A stretch of 64,000 nucleotides of DNA from an uncultured Prevotella sp. (GCA_900770025.1 CAAGIW010000022.1:1-64000); one strand, 5' to 3'. Counted from the first letter of the stretch, positions 25,280 through 34,689 are shown. A program made the numbers and translations. The notes: generated from the sequence alone by a model not told the origin.

Positions 25280-27075
25280 TACTGATATTTGGAGGAACTA
25301 CGGAGGGGCGTCTGGCTGTTGAAGTGACAGAACTTGCCGGAAAGCCATATTTCTATTCCACCCACGATGGAATACAGCAAGTGAATGGTATGCACGGCAC
25401 TTTCATTTCAGGGGGAATGGATACCTCCGCTATCGTGGAATACTGCGAGGAAAAGGATATCCGACTCATGATAGATGCTGCCCATCCCTTTGCCTCTGCA
25501 CTGCACCAGAATATCGCTGAGGCTGCAACACAACTGCATCTACCTGTGATAAGACTGGAAAGGACCTATCCGCCAAGAGACGACAAGATAATCTGGTGCC
25601 AAAACTACGACCATGCAGTCCAGTTGCTGAACACACATCATATAGATTGTTTGCTGGCACTTACGGGAGTCAAGACAATAACAAGACTAAAAGAATACTG
25701 GACACAACACGAATGTCACTTTAGGATTCTTGACAGAGAGGCATCAAGGAAGATATTGAAAGACACCGGTTTTCCTCCCTCGCGCGCCCTGCTGTACCGC
25801 GATGAGGGAAAGATTGACAGCCTGCTCTCCACCTTGCATCCACAGGCAATACTGCTCAAAGAGAGCGGAGAAACGGGAGGCTTTTCTGATAAAGTACACT
25901 CGGCAATGAAACAGGGGATAAAGGTCTTTGCCATCGAACGTCCGTCCCTGCCCTCTTCTTTCCACACTGCCACAGGACGCTTCACCCTGCGTAGGCTGAT
26001 AGAGCAGTTACTTCCAGACTTTTTCCCATTACGCAGCGGCATCACCACCGGTACTTGTGCCACTGCGGCAGCCAAAGCTGCATTGTCGTCACTGCTCAGC
26101 CAAAAAGAAGAACACACCGTGCGGATTACTCTGCCCAACAACGAAGAGATAACACTTCATGCGGAACATATACAATATAACGAGCGCAGTGCCACAGCAA
26201 CTGTAAAGAAAGATGCGGGTGATGACCCTGATGTGACCCACGGCACGTCTATCGTGGCAAAGGTAACATATGCCTCTCATCCTGACATCGTGATAACTGG
26301 AGGTGAGGGAGTGGGCAGGGTGACGCTACCTGGGCTGGGCATCCCTGTAGGTGAGGCCGCCATCAACCCTGTGCCCCGCAAAATGATCATCCAGGCATTG
26401 CGGCAACTCCATCAAGGAGGTCTTGATGTAGAGATAAGCGTACCAGAAGGAAAAGAACTGGCAAAAAAGACCTTCAACCACCGTGTAGGGGTTGTTGACG
26501 GCATCTCTATCATAGGCACATCGGGCATTGTACAACCTTTCTCCAACGAAGCCTTCATCGACGCTATCCGCAGGGAAGTTCATGTGGCGGTTGCTTCGGG
26601 CACCAATCATATAGTACTCAACTCAGGAGCCAGAAGCGAGCGCATCGTGAAATCACACTTTCCGCATCTTCCCGCTCAAGCCTTTGTACACTACGGAAAT
26701 GCCATTGGCGAGGCATTATCCATTGCCAGCCAAGAAGGGGTACAGACCATCACCATTGGACTGATGATAGGCAAGGCGGTAAAATTAGCCGAGGGTCATA
26801 CCGACACCCATAGTCATAAGGTATTGATGAACACTGTTTTTTTGAAATCACTGGCCACGGATGCAGGATGCACAGCAGATGCAGTAAAACAAATAGAACA
26901 ACTGAAAATGGCAAGGGATCTGTGGACGATGTTCGATAGTAAAGATGCCCGAATTTTCTTCACTGCCTTACTCAAAAAATGCCATGAGCACTGCCTGAAA
27001 TGCGTCACAGAACCCTGCTCCATACAGATAATGCTCATTTCTGACGAAGAAAAAATTGAATACACCATCCCATGA
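25276..27075 (+). CDS. cbiD: Fusion: precorrin-6A reductase / cobalt-precorrin-5B C1-methyltransferase
   Basis: Fusion of 599 aa. Residues 1 to about 248 are CobK/CbiJ reductase: ILIFGGTTEGRLAVEVTE, MIDAAHPFASALHQN, LLALTGVKTITRL and KESGETGGFSDK. Residues 250-599 are CbiD, which replaces C1 methylation in the anaerobic route: LRSGITTGTCATAAAKAAL, VKKDAGDDPDVTHG, GGEGVGRVTLPGLGIPVGEA-type loop, VGVVDGISIIGTSGIVQPFS, and the late GLMIGKAVKLAEGHTDTHS. CobK and CbiD act on consecutive intermediates either side of methylation, so fusion may help channel unstable intermediates. It overlaps both neighbours by 4 bases. Confidence 0.93.
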   Translation: MILIFGGTTEGRLAVEVTELAGKPYFYSTHDGIQQVNGMHGTFISGGMDTSAIVEYCEEKDIRLMIDAAHPFASALHQNIAEAATQLHLPVIRLERTYPPRDDKIIWCQNYDHAVQLLNTHHIDCLLALTGVKTITRLKEYWTQHECHFRILDREASRKILKDTGFPPSRALLYRDEGKIDSLLSTLHPQAILLKESGETGGFSDKVHSAMKQGIKVFAIERPSLPSSFHTATGRFTLRRLIEQLLPDFFPLRSGITTGTCATAAAKAALSSLLSQKEEHTVRITLPNNEEITLHAEHIQYNERSATATVKKDAGDDPDVTHGTSIVAKVTYASHPDIVITGGEGVGRVTLPGLGIPVGEAAINPVPRKMIIQALRQLHQGGLDVEISVPEGKELAKKTFNHRVGVVDGISIIGTSGIVQPFSNEAFIDAIRREVHVAVASGTNHIVLNSGARSERIVKSHFPHLPAQAFVHYGNAIGEALSIASQEGVQTITIGLMIGKAVKLAEGHTDTHSHKVLMNTVFLKSLATDAGCTADAVKQIEQLKMARDLWTMFDSKDARIFFTALLKKCHEHCLKCVTEPCSIQIMLISDEEKIEYTIP

Positions 27076-28370
27076 AACACGCAGGATTTATCATAGCAGC
27101 CACACATTCAGGCTGCGGGAAGACCACCTTCTCGCTGGGTCTGATGCGTGCCCTGAAGGAAAAAAAGATGAAAGTACAACCCTTCAAATGTGGCCCCGAC
27201 TACATCGACACGCAGTTCCATGCCATTGCCACCGGCCGCCCATCAGTAAATCTCGATGCGTTCATGTGTTCAGAGCAGCACATCAGACATTTGTTTTGCA
27301 AGCATGATGCGACTGCCAACGTGAGCATCGTAGAGGGAGTGATGGGAATGTATGACGGCTACGACAGAGAGCAAGGCAGCAGTTACCACCTTTCCACCAT
27401 GCTACAACTTCCAGTCGTGTTGTTGGTCAACGCAGCCTCAACAGCCTATTCGGTGGGGGCCACTATCCATGGATTCAAGCACTTCATGGCAAATGCCGAC
27501 ATAGTGGGGGTAGTATTCAACCGAGTGGGTTCTGAAACTCACTATGCCCTATTGCAGGACGCTTGTCGGAATGCTGGCGTGACGTGTCTGGGATATATTG
27601 CAAAAGACAAGCAATTGGAAACTCCTTCACGGCATTTAGGACTTACTCTGGATGCCAAGGCAAAGATGGAGGCATTCATAGAGCACGCAAAAAATGCAGT
27701 GGTCAGCCACGTAGATATAGACAAACTGTTGGAACTGACAGTTAGGAAACAGAGTGAATACTGCGAAACACAAGTACCCGACAATCGTCCTCCCCTGCAC
27801 ATCGCAGTGGCACGGGATGAAGCTTTTAATTTCATCTATCCAGAGAACATAGAATCATTGCGAAATCATCGTCGATATGAGGGGCATATTACTTTCTTTT
27901 CGCCTATCCACGACAACATACTGCCACCAGCAGACCTGATTTATCTGCCTGGAGGTTATCCTGAATTATATGCAGAAAAGTTGGAGAAGAACGTTGCCCT
28001 GCGCCAAGCCATCCGACACTTTGCGGCTAACGGTGGCAAGATATTTGGCGAATGTGGAGGAATGATTTATCTATGTCAAGAGATTGACGGTAAGGAGATG
28101 TGCGGCGTATTGCCCATGAAATGCACCATGAAAGATGCCCGACTCACTTTGGGCTACCGCAAAGTGGAGTTAGGAGAGACTATCTTTTATGGACACGAAT
28201 TCCACTATTCTCATCTCCATGACGCCCATTTACTGCCCTCGATAGCAAAACAATACAACGTAAAGGGCATGTCTGTGGACACTCCCGTATATCGAAAAGG
28301 GAATGCCATAGCCACCTATAGCCACCTCTACTGGGCGGAGAACGACCTACTGAAACTATGGAATTTATGA
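27072..28370 (+). CDS. cbiA: Cobyrinate a,c-diamide synthase
   Basis: Glutamine-dependent amidotransferase of 432 aa that amidates the a and c side chains of cobyrinate with ATP. The N-terminal P-loop domain has GFIIAATHSGCGKTTFSLGL (5-24), FKCGPDYIDTQFH and VEGVMGMYDG. The C-terminal glutaminase domain has LIYLPGGYPELYAEKL and the nucleophilic Cys in FGECGGMIYL near 328. Length fits the family. It overlaps the preceding and following genes by 4 bases each. Confidence 0.95.
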   Translation: MKHAGFIIAATHSGCGKTTFSLGLMRALKEKKMKVQPFKCGPDYIDTQFHAIATGRPSVNLDAFMCSEQHIRHLFCKHDATANVSIVEGVMGMYDGYDREQGSSYHLSTMLQLPVVLLVNAASTAYSVGATIHGFKHFMANADIVGVVFNRVGSETHYALLQDACRNAGVTCLGYIAKDKQLETPSRHLGLTLDAKAKMEAFIEHAKNAVVSHVDIDKLLELTVRKQSEYCETQVPDNRPPLHIAVARDEAFNFIYPENIESLRNHRRYEGHITFFSPIHDNILPPADLIYLPGGYPELYAEKLEKNVALRQAIRHFAANGGKIFGECGGMIYLCQEIDGKEMCGVLPMKCTMKDARLTLGYRKVELGETIFYGHEFHYSHLHDAHLLPSIAKQYNVKGMSVDTPVYRKGNAIATYSHLYWAENDLLKLWNL

Positions 28371-28969
28371 AAAGAATATACACCAAAAGCGGAGACAAGG
28401 GCACTACAGCCATTCACGGAGGACAAAGAGTGCCCAAAACAGATATCAGAATAGAAGCCAACGGTTGCATTGATGAACTAAACGTGGCTATAGGTATCGT
28501 GCGTTCAATGATGCCAGTCAACCACCCTTGGCAGAATTACCTGAAAGAGACTCAGATGAATCTGATGGTCATCATGAGCCTGGTGGCAACCCCCCATCTG
28601 CTGCGTGAGAGCAATCCAAACAAACTTGTTCCCACTCTTATCACCGATGTGGAAGCATTTATCGACCAACTCACCACAGAAAGCTCGCCTTCAGAGTATT
28701 TCATCCTGCCCGGAGGCAATCAGGTTGCCGCATTCCTGCAACAATGCAGGGTACTGACACGCAAGGCAGAACGCAGGTTATGGCAACTCCATGACACCGA
28801 CCCCGTGCCAGAACTCATCCTGCAGTACATGAACCGATTGTCAGATCTATTTTTTGTCATGGCACGTTATGAGATGCAATCCTCCCATGTGGAAGAAGAA
28901 CGTTGGAGGGCATTTGCCTACAAAAGAAGAACAAATCAGATATACAACGAAACAAAACAGACTGAATAA
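28367..28969 (+). CDS. Cob(I)alamin adenosyltransferase, PduO type
   Basis: ATP:corrinoid adenosyltransferase (about 200 aa) that attaches the 5'-deoxyadenosyl group to the corrin cobalt. Typical PduO motifs are present: YTKSGDKGTTAIHGG at the N-terminus, RIEANGCIDELNVAIGI, the ATP-binding RVLTRKAERRLWQL near 135-150, and YMNRLSDLFFVMARYE. The chosen start (MKRIYTKSG) makes an ATGA overlap with cbiA; MEFMKRIY at 28358 is an alternative three codons longer. This cluster uses a PduO-type rather than a CobA-type enzyme. The C-terminal tail is short and basic. cbiP follows after 16 bp. Confidence 0.92.
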   Translation: MKRIYTKSGDKGTTAIHGGQRVPKTDIRIEANGCIDELNVAIGIVRSMMPVNHPWQNYLKETQMNLMVIMSLVATPHLLRESNPNKLVPTLITDVEAFIDQLTTESSPSEYFILPGGNQVAAFLQQCRVLTRKAERRLWQLHDTDPVPELILQYMNRLSDLFFVMARYEMQSSHVEEERWRAFAYKRRTNQIYNETKQTE

Positions 28970-28985
28970 GCAACGTATAAAGAAG

Positions 28986-30470
28986 ATGAAGGAACAACTG
29001 AATGCCATCATGTTGGCTGGTACCGGCAGTGATGTAGGCAAGAGTTTGCTTGCCACAGGCCTGTGCCGTATCTTTCTGCAGGATGGTTTCCACCCCGCTC
29101 CATTCAAGGCACAGAACATGGCGCTCAATTCCTATGCCACACCCGATGGCTATGAGATAGGAAGGGCACAGGCCGTACAGGCAGAGGCGGCAGGAATAGC
29201 CTGTCACACGGATATGAATCCGCTGCTGCTGAAGCCATCGGGAGAAAAGACCTCGCAAGTGGTTCTGCATGGGAAGCCTATCGGCAACCGCAATGCTTAT
29301 GACTATTTTAAACATGAAGGGCGTGAATACCTGCGTCAGGAGGTGAACGATGCCTATGACAGGCTGGCCGCACAATATAACCCCATTGTAATGGAGGGGG
29401 CTGGAAGTATCTCGGAACTGAACCTACGTGACAGCGACTTGGTGAATATGTCTATGGCGAGCCATGCCCACGCCCATGTCATTCTGGTGGCTGATATAGA
29501 CCGCGGTGGCGTATTTGCCAGCGTCTATGGCTCGGTGATGCTGCAACAGCCCGAAGACAGGAAGCGCATCAAGGGCATCATCATCAACAAGTTCAGAGGA
29601 GATTTGCGCCTGTTCGAGAGCGGCCGCACCATGATAGAACAGTTGTGTGGTGTGCCAGTGTTGGGCATAGTTCCCTATCTCACGGACATTCATATTGAAG
29701 AAGAAGATTCCGTATCATTGGCTTTGAAGGAGTCTCGCTTTGTCGAAGGGAAGATCAATGTGGCCGTCGTGTTACTCAAACACATATCTAACTTTACAGA
29801 TTTCGACATGCTGGAGAAGCATCCTGAGATACATCTCTACTATACCTACAGTGCTGAAGACATTGAGAAAGCAGACATTGTGATTCTACCAGGCACCAAA
29901 TCCACTCTGTCCGATCTCTATGAATTGCGGCGTTCCGGACTTCATGATGCTATTATCAAGGCTGCAAAAGCAGGAAAAACGGTGATGGGTATCTGCGGTG
30001 GCTACCAGATGATGGGCATGGAGGTGAGCGATCCAGATGGTGTGGAGGGCAGCATCATGTCGCTGCCAGGCTTGTCGTTGCTGCCCGTGCGCACCGTTCT
30101 GCAAGGAGAAAAGGTGACACGACAGATAAGATTTACGTTTCTGGACCACCACGAAGAAGAGTGCATGGGTTATGAGATACACATGGGACAAACTTGCATG
30201 GAAGGCAACGGCACCCCCGTGAACATGTTGGAAGACGGCCATACCGACGGCTGCGCGGTGAGTCCACGCTGTTTGGGCACTTACATTCATGGTATTCTGG
30301 ACAACAAAGCGGTCATCAGTCATCTGCTGGCACCCTACCTACATGACAGACAACCGGTGGCATTTGACTATAAAGCCTACAAGGAGGAACAATACAATGC
30401 CCTTGCCAACCGACTGAGAGAATATATCGACATGGAAAAACTATATAAAATAATGTGTAACCATGATTGA
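28986..30470 (+). CDS. cbiP: Cobyric acid synthase
   Basis: CbiP/CobQ amidates the b, d, e and g side chains of adenosylcobyrinate diamide. The protein is 494 aa from MKEQLNAIMLAGTGSDVGKS; a longer open frame from 28854 lies mostly within the preceding gene and is rejected. The P-loop is GTGSDVGKSLLATGL near 12-26, then PFKAQNMALNSYAT, VMEGAGSISELNL and HVILVADIDRGGVFAS. The glutaminase domain has VILPGTKST and the nucleophilic Cys in MGICGGYQMMG near 338, and the C-terminal His in LGTYIHGILDN. It overlaps cobD by 8 bases. Confidence 0.95.
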   Translation: MKEQLNAIMLAGTGSDVGKSLLATGLCRIFLQDGFHPAPFKAQNMALNSYATPDGYEIGRAQAVQAEAAGIACHTDMNPLLLKPSGEKTSQVVLHGKPIGNRNAYDYFKHEGREYLRQEVNDAYDRLAAQYNPIVMEGAGSISELNLRDSDLVNMSMASHAHAHVILVADIDRGGVFASVYGSVMLQQPEDRKRIKGIIINKFRGDLRLFESGRTMIEQLCGVPVLGIVPYLTDIHIEEEDSVSLALKESRFVEGKINVAVVLLKHISNFTDFDMLEKHPEIHLYYTYSAEDIEKADIVILPGTKSTLSDLYELRRSGLHDAIIKAAKAGKTVMGICGGYQMMGMEVSDPDGVEGSIMSLPGLSLLPVRTVLQGEKVTRQIRFTFLDHHEEECMGYEIHMGQTCMEGNGTPVNMLEDGHTDGCAVSPRCLGTYIHGILDNKAVISHLLAPYLHDRQPVAFDYKAYKEEQYNALANRLREYIDMEKLYKIMCNHD

Positions 30471-31473
30471 AGGACACGGTGACGATGCCTATCGCTACAA
30501 ACACATCACGCACAACTTCAGTTCAAACATCTATGCTGAAATGTCGCATGATGCGTTGATGAGACACCTAATGAGCCACACTGACTGCATCAGGAACTAT
30601 CCTGAACCAGAGTCTTTCACTCTGGAACAGGAGTTATGCCATCTACACCATCTTCCTCCACAGTGGGCGATGGTGTGCAATGGTGCCACAGAGGCTATCT
30701 ATCTCATAGCCCACTGCTTTCAAGAAGCCCGTTCTGCCATCGTGGTGCCCACCTTCAGGGAATATCAGGATGCTGGCCGGATGTATCATCACCGCATATC
30801 CTTCTGCCACAACGTAAGAGAGATGTCGCCTCACACCGAGGTGCTTTGGCTTTGCAACCCCAACAATCCCACCGGAGAGACGACAGATGCAAATACCCTG
30901 CGGCAGATGATGGCACAGCACCATAACACCCTGTTTGTAGTGGATCAGGCTTATTCTCACTATACCAACGTGCCACTACTGGATGAACATGATGTGACTG
31001 CACACCCCAACCTGATTGTCATGCAGTCTATGACCAAGCAGTTTGCCGTGCCCGGACTCAGAATAGGCTACATCCTTGCCCATCCAGAAGTGATAGAACG
31101 TCTGCGCCAGTTCCGTATGCCGTGGACAGTCAATGCACTTGCCATTGAAGCTGCTCACTATCTACTTGAACATCAAGACGACTACATCATCAACAGGGAG
31201 GCACTTCATCTGGAAATCATAAGGATTGCCCGTGCATTGGAACCTTTGGGAATCACCCATTCAAACACACAGACTAACTTTGCACTCTTTGCCCTGCCTG
31301 CAGGGATGAAAGCAAAACATCTGAAAGACTATCTGGCAGACAAGCATCGGTTGCTGATACGTGACGCATCTAACTTTGAAACACTTAACGACAGATATTT
31401 CCGCATTGCTGCACAATCAGCTGATGCCAATGATTCACTTATCAGAGCAATACAAGAATGGATACACTCATAA
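30463..31473 (+). CDS. cobD: Threonine-phosphate decarboxylase (CobD-like aminotransferase fold)
   Basis: PLP enzyme of 336 aa that makes (R)-1-amino-2-propanol O-2-phosphate, the linker between corrin ring and nucleotide loop. Fold-type I features: HNFSSNIYAEM at the N-terminus, CNGATEAIYLIAH near 70, CNPNNPTGETTD near 136, VVDQAYSHY, and the PLP Lys in SMTKQFAVPGLRIGY near 192, plus a late FRIAAQS arginine. It could be confused with histidinol-phosphate aminotransferase, but its position between cbiP and cbiB supports CobD. No PduX-type threonine kinase is visible in the window. Confidence 0.9.
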   Translation: MIEGHGDDAYRYKHITHNFSSNIYAEMSHDALMRHLMSHTDCIRNYPEPESFTLEQELCHLHHLPPQWAMVCNGATEAIYLIAHCFQEARSAIVVPTFREYQDAGRMYHHRISFCHNVREMSPHTEVLWLCNPNNPTGETTDANTLRQMMAQHHNTLFVVDQAYSHYTNVPLLDEHDVTAHPNLIVMQSMTKQFAVPGLRIGYILAHPEVIERLRQFRMPWTVNALAIEAAHYLLEHQDDYIINREALHLEIIRIARALEPLGITHSNTQTNFALFALPAGMKAKHLKDYLADKHRLLIRDASNFETLNDRYFRIAAQSADANDSLIRAIQEWIHS

Positions 31474-32396
31474 GACTTTTGCCGCTCATGGCAGGTTGGT
31501 TGCTCGACCGTTTGTTTGGCGATCCGGAGAGGTTGCCCCACCCCATTGTCTGGTTTGGCAAAGCCATCTCCCTGATGGAACATCGTTTCAACAGGGGTGC
31601 GCATCGTATGCTCAAAGGAACCATGGTGGCACTACTGCTCTCGGCAAGCGTTTTCGTGCTGTCATGGCTACTGTTCCGATGGTTATCCTTTACGCCATGC
31701 GTTTCCATTGCATTGCAAGCAGTACTGATATTCTACTGTTTGGCAGGCCACACCCTAAACAAGGAAGTGCGAGAAGTATTCAAGGCACTTGACAACTCTT
31801 TGGAGAAGGGCAGGCAACAGGTGGCACGCATTGTGGGGCGCGACACCACTCATCTCTCAGAACAGGAGATACGCACCGCTGCTTTGGAAACTTTGGCAGA
31901 GAATCTGAGCGACGGAGTGATAGCACCTCTGTTCTGGTATGCCCTTTTAGGCGTTCCGGGTATGCTGACTTACAAGATGATTAACACCCTCGACTCTATG
32001 ATAGGCTACCGCAATGCACGCTACCGTGAGTTTGGTTGCGTGGCAGCACGCATGGATGATGTGGCAAACTACTTGCCCGCCCGTCTAACCTCTCTATTGA
32101 TGATCGTGGTTGCCGCAAGACCACGGCTGTTGAACTTCGTATTGCGATACGGAAAGATGCACGCCAGTCCCAACTCAGGTTATCCAGAAGCGGCCCTTGC
32201 CGGCATTTTGGACTGCAGATTTGGCGGCACCCACGACTACTTTGGTGAAGCGGTATATAAGCCTTATATAGGCAGCAACCCACGACCGCTCTGCACGCAA
32301 GACATGCGCAGGGCCGTGAACATCAATATAAAATCTGAAATACTGATGATGTTGATCATTCTGACAGCAACGGTCGTCAGAAGTCTAATCGGATAG
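31458..32396 (+). CDS. cbiB: Adenosylcobinamide-phosphate synthase
   Basis: Inner-membrane protein of 312 aa joining the aminopropanol linker to adenosylcobyric acid. It begins LIRLLPLMAGWLLDRLFGDPERLPHPIVWFG, the standard CbiB N-terminus, and has several hydrophobic helices (VALLLSASVFVLSWLLF near 55-71). Conserved blocks are NLSDGVIAPLFWYALLGVPG, KMINTLDSMIGYRNARY and the C-terminal NSGYPEAALAGIL. It overlaps cobD by 16 bases and ends the plus-strand unit. Its last 20 bases overlap the 3' end of convergent cobC. Confidence 0.95.
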   Translation: MDTLIRLLPLMAGWLLDRLFGDPERLPHPIVWFGKAISLMEHRFNRGAHRMLKGTMVALLLSASVFVLSWLLFRWLSFTPCVSIALQAVLIFYCLAGHTLNKEVREVFKALDNSLEKGRQQVARIVGRDTTHLSEQEIRTAALETLAENLSDGVIAPLFWYALLGVPGMLTYKMINTLDSMIGYRNARYREFGCVAARMDDVANYLPARLTSLLMIVVAARPRLLNFVLRYGKMHASPNSGYPEAALAGILDCRFGGTHDYFGEAVYKPYIGSNPRPLCTQDMRRAVNINIKSEILMMLIILTATVVRSLIG

Positions 32397-32904
32397 AAGC
32401 GCCGTATCTTGGCTGATGGGCAAAGGCCTCATCCACAGGATAGCATCCTGCCAAAATCAGCGCATGCACAAGGATTCCGCCATGAGTAAACACCAACAGA
32501 TGGCGGTATTCTTGTCGTTTTTTCTCTTCAATAAAGTCTTGCAGGCGCCGATGCTGGTCGGCAAACGATTCGCCGCCAGTGGCATTCACATGCAGGTAAT
32601 CATCATACCACTGCTGCAGTCGGGGATCTTCTATTTCTTCATAGCGTTTCATCTCCCACTCACCGAAATTCATTTCCATGAGACGCCCATCCCTAACAGC
32701 ATCACCATATCCACAAGCCTCAGCCAACAAGGTGCATCGCCGCAACGGACTGGTAAACACTCCATCAAACACAGTCCCCTTCAGTCGTTCACTCACCAAT
32801 GCTGCCTCTTGTGGAAAAGTGGCAGTAAGGGGCACATCCGACTGTCCGTAGCAGATGCCTGACGGAATATTCACCGACGTATGTCTCACAAAGGTGATGG
32901 TCAT
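32377..32904 (-). CDS. cobC: Histidine phosphatase, probable alpha-ribazole phosphatase
   Basis: Phosphoglycerate-mutase-like phosphatase of 175 aa expected to remove phosphate from alpha-ribazole-5'-phosphate or from adenosylcobalamin-5'-phosphate in the last steps. The catalytic RHT (RHG-type) His is in ITFVRHTSVNIPSGICYGQSD at 3-23, TSPLRRCTLLAEA follows, then MNFGEWEMKRYEEI and the second catalytic His in LLVFTHGGIL. The start at 32904 overlaps the cobS stop (ATGA); an ATG seven codons upstream lies inside cobS. Substrate is inferred from the operon. Confidence 0.88.
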   Translation of the reverse strand: MTITFVRHTSVNIPSGICYGQSDVPLTATFPQEAALVSERLKGTVFDGVFTSPLRRCTLLAEACGYGDAVRDGRLMEMNFGEWEMKRYEEIEDPRLQQWYDDYLHVNATGGESFADQHRRLQDFIEEKKRQEYRHLLVFTHGGILVHALILAGCYPVDEAFAHQPRYGASIRLDF

Positions 32905-33647
32905 GTCAACATGTATATGGCACAAACGGTGAGATGGAACGCCACTTCTGAAATCAGGAATACAGCCCCGCAGCAGTCACCCGTATATCCCTTGATTCTC
33001 GCTTTGATAAAAAAGATGAGAAGCATGGATGTGGCAAAGGCAGGAAGAGCAGCCCACTGATATGGTGACGGCAACAGCAATAGGGGCAGAAGTCCGCACA
33101 ACATACTGCCTATCCACGTCAAAGGCTTCATCCCTGCATATACTGTGTGATTCTTTGCGGTGGCTTCTGTGCGTGCGTATGGCAACAGGTTGACTATCTG
33201 CGATGCAGAAAACTTGCTCCAGCAGTCTCCGGCAAACAGCATAGGCAAGGCCAGTTGCAGGGGGAGTGAAGACACAACAGCCACGGTCATCAGGAAATAG
33301 GTAATCAGTCCTATCACCCCATAAGTACCTATGTGTGAGTCTTTCATAATGGCAAGCACCCGTTCGGGCGTTGTTCCTCCGCCAAAACCATCAAGAAAAT
33401 CAGCCAGTCCGTCTTCATGCAGTGCCCCAGTGAGCAGCAGTCTGGCACCGAAAGCCATCAGCACTGCCACTGTATAGGGGAAAAGGTGCGCTGCACCAAA
33501 GAGCGTCAAAGCCAGCACCCCACCCGTGAGCCAGCCTATGGCAGACCAGCAGTTCACCACCTTTTTATAATAGATGGCATCCACTTGAATCCAACGCCAG
33601 ATGGGCAATCGTGTAAAGAAGGTCAATGCTGCTATCAGCGTTCTCAT
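32901..33647 (-). CDS. cobS: Adenosylcobinamide-GDP ribazoletransferase
   Basis: Membrane enzyme of 248 aa that joins adenosylcobinamide-GDP to alpha-ribazole (phosphate). It starts with ALTFFTRLPIWRW, contains the acidic motif LHEDGLADFLDGFGGG near 76-91 and DSHIGTYGVIGLITYFL, and several hydrophobic helices. GYTGDCCGAVFLISEVAFHL near the C-terminus is a further CobS hallmark. It starts 4 bp after the cobT stop and overlaps cobC by 4, so the three are one operon. Confidence 0.94.
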   Translation of the reverse strand: MRTLIAALTFFTRLPIWRWIQVDAIYYKKVVNCWSAIGWLTGGVLALTLFGAAHLFPYTVAVLMAFGARLLLTGALHEDGLADFLDGFGGGTTPERVLAIMKDSHIGTYGVIGLITYFLMTVAVVSSLPLQLALPMLFAGDCWSKFSASQIVNLLPYARTEATAKNHTVYAGMKPLTWIGSMLCGLLPLLLLPSPYQWAALPAFATSMLLIFFIKARIKGYTGDCCGAVFLISEVAFHLTVCAIYMLT

Positions 33648-33651
33648 TCCA

Positions 33652-34689
33652 TCAGAAGTATTTAGTCACATCGGTATTGGCAAACGAATCCATCTCGTTG
33701 ATCATGTTCACGGCAGACTGCAGGATGGGATAGGCACAAACAGCGCCAGAACCCTCTCCCAGCCTCAGTCCCAAGTGCAGAAGTCCCTTTACGCCCAATG
33801 CCTGCAGCATCCGTTTATGCCCTGCCTCATCACCTTGATGACCGAACACTGCATAATGAAGCACCTCGGGATAGAAGTGCGAAGCGGCTACCATGCAACT
33901 GGTCATAATGAATCCATCCACCAATATTATCATGCCCAGTTCGGCGGCACGCAACATTCCTCCCACTGCCATAGCCATCTCAAAGCCTCCAAACCATGCC
34001 ATCTTATCCTCTGGGGTGCCGTCTCCATGATAGTTTTCCATTGCCTGGCTCAGCACTTTCAGCTTATGCTGTATGCCAGCATCGTCCAATCCGGCACCTG
34101 CCCCAATGCAGTCGGCAATGGGAATGCCGGTGAATACAGACATCCACATCGAGGAGGGCGAGGTATTGCCGCTGCCCATCTCGCCGAAACTCACCACGTT
34201 GCATCCCTTTTGATGCACCATATCCACGATGCCGGCACCACGACTGATACACTCGTTCAGTTCCTCCTTGCTCATGGCAGGCCCTTTGAGAAAGTTGTCG
34301 GTGCCCTTTCTCATCTTCCGATCGATGATGCCATGCCCTGCGGGAATGTCATAATCCACTCCTGCATCCACCAAAACGAGTTCAAAACCATGCTGATTGC
34401 ACAGAAAGTTGATGCCTGCTCCTCCTTTGGCAAAATGGCCCAACTGCTGCCAAGTCACCTCCTTGGGCGACACGGTGACCCCTTCTTCAATGATGCCATG
34501 GTCGGCAGCAAAGAGTATATTGTGCGGCTTGCGCAGTTCGGGGCACAGGGTCTGCTGAATCCAGCCTATCTGCAATGCCAGTTCTTCAAGTCTTCCCAAC
34601 GAGCCTTTCGGCTTGGTCAGATTATCGATTTTGTCAATAAGGGCATCCTTTATCTTCTCGTCTGGATGCTTGATGTCAAATGTAATCAT
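33652..34689 (-). CDS. cobT: Nicotinate-nucleotide-dimethylbenzimidazole phosphoribosyltransferase
   Basis: Cytosolic enzyme of 345 aa that activates the lower-ligand base to its alpha-ribotide. Motifs: TKPKGSLGRLEELALQIGWIQ near 27-47, FAADHGIIEEGVTVSPKEVTWQ, the nucleotide-binding GEMGSGNTSPSSMW, and the C-terminal catalytic-Glu region LGLRLGEGSGAVCAYPIL. Length is normal. No bluB or bza genes for lower-ligand synthesis are seen in the window, so the base may be imported or made elsewhere. Confidence 0.95.
   Translation of the reverse strand: MITFDIKHPDEKIKDALIDKIDNLTKPKGSLGRLEELALQIGWIQQTLCPELRKPHNILFAADHGIIEEGVTVSPKEVTWQQLGHFAKGGAGINFLCNQHGFELVLVDAGVDYDIPAGHGIIDRKMRKGTDNFLKGPAMSKEELNECISRGAGIVDMVHQKGCNVVSFGEMGSGNTSPSSMWMSVFTGIPIADCIGAGAGLDDAGIQHKLKVLSQAMENYHGDGTPEDKMAWFGGFEMAMAVGGMLRAAELGMIILVDGFIMTSCMVAASHFYPEVLHYAVFGHQGDEAGHKRMLQALGVKGLLHLGLRLGEGSGAVCAYPILQSAVNMINEMDSFANTDVTKYF

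Noticed and set aside
30463..31473. Histidinol-phosphate aminotransferase
   Set aside because: The fold is shared, but the gene overlaps cbiP and cbiB and sits in a cobalamin operon, so threonine-phosphate decarboxylase is more likely.
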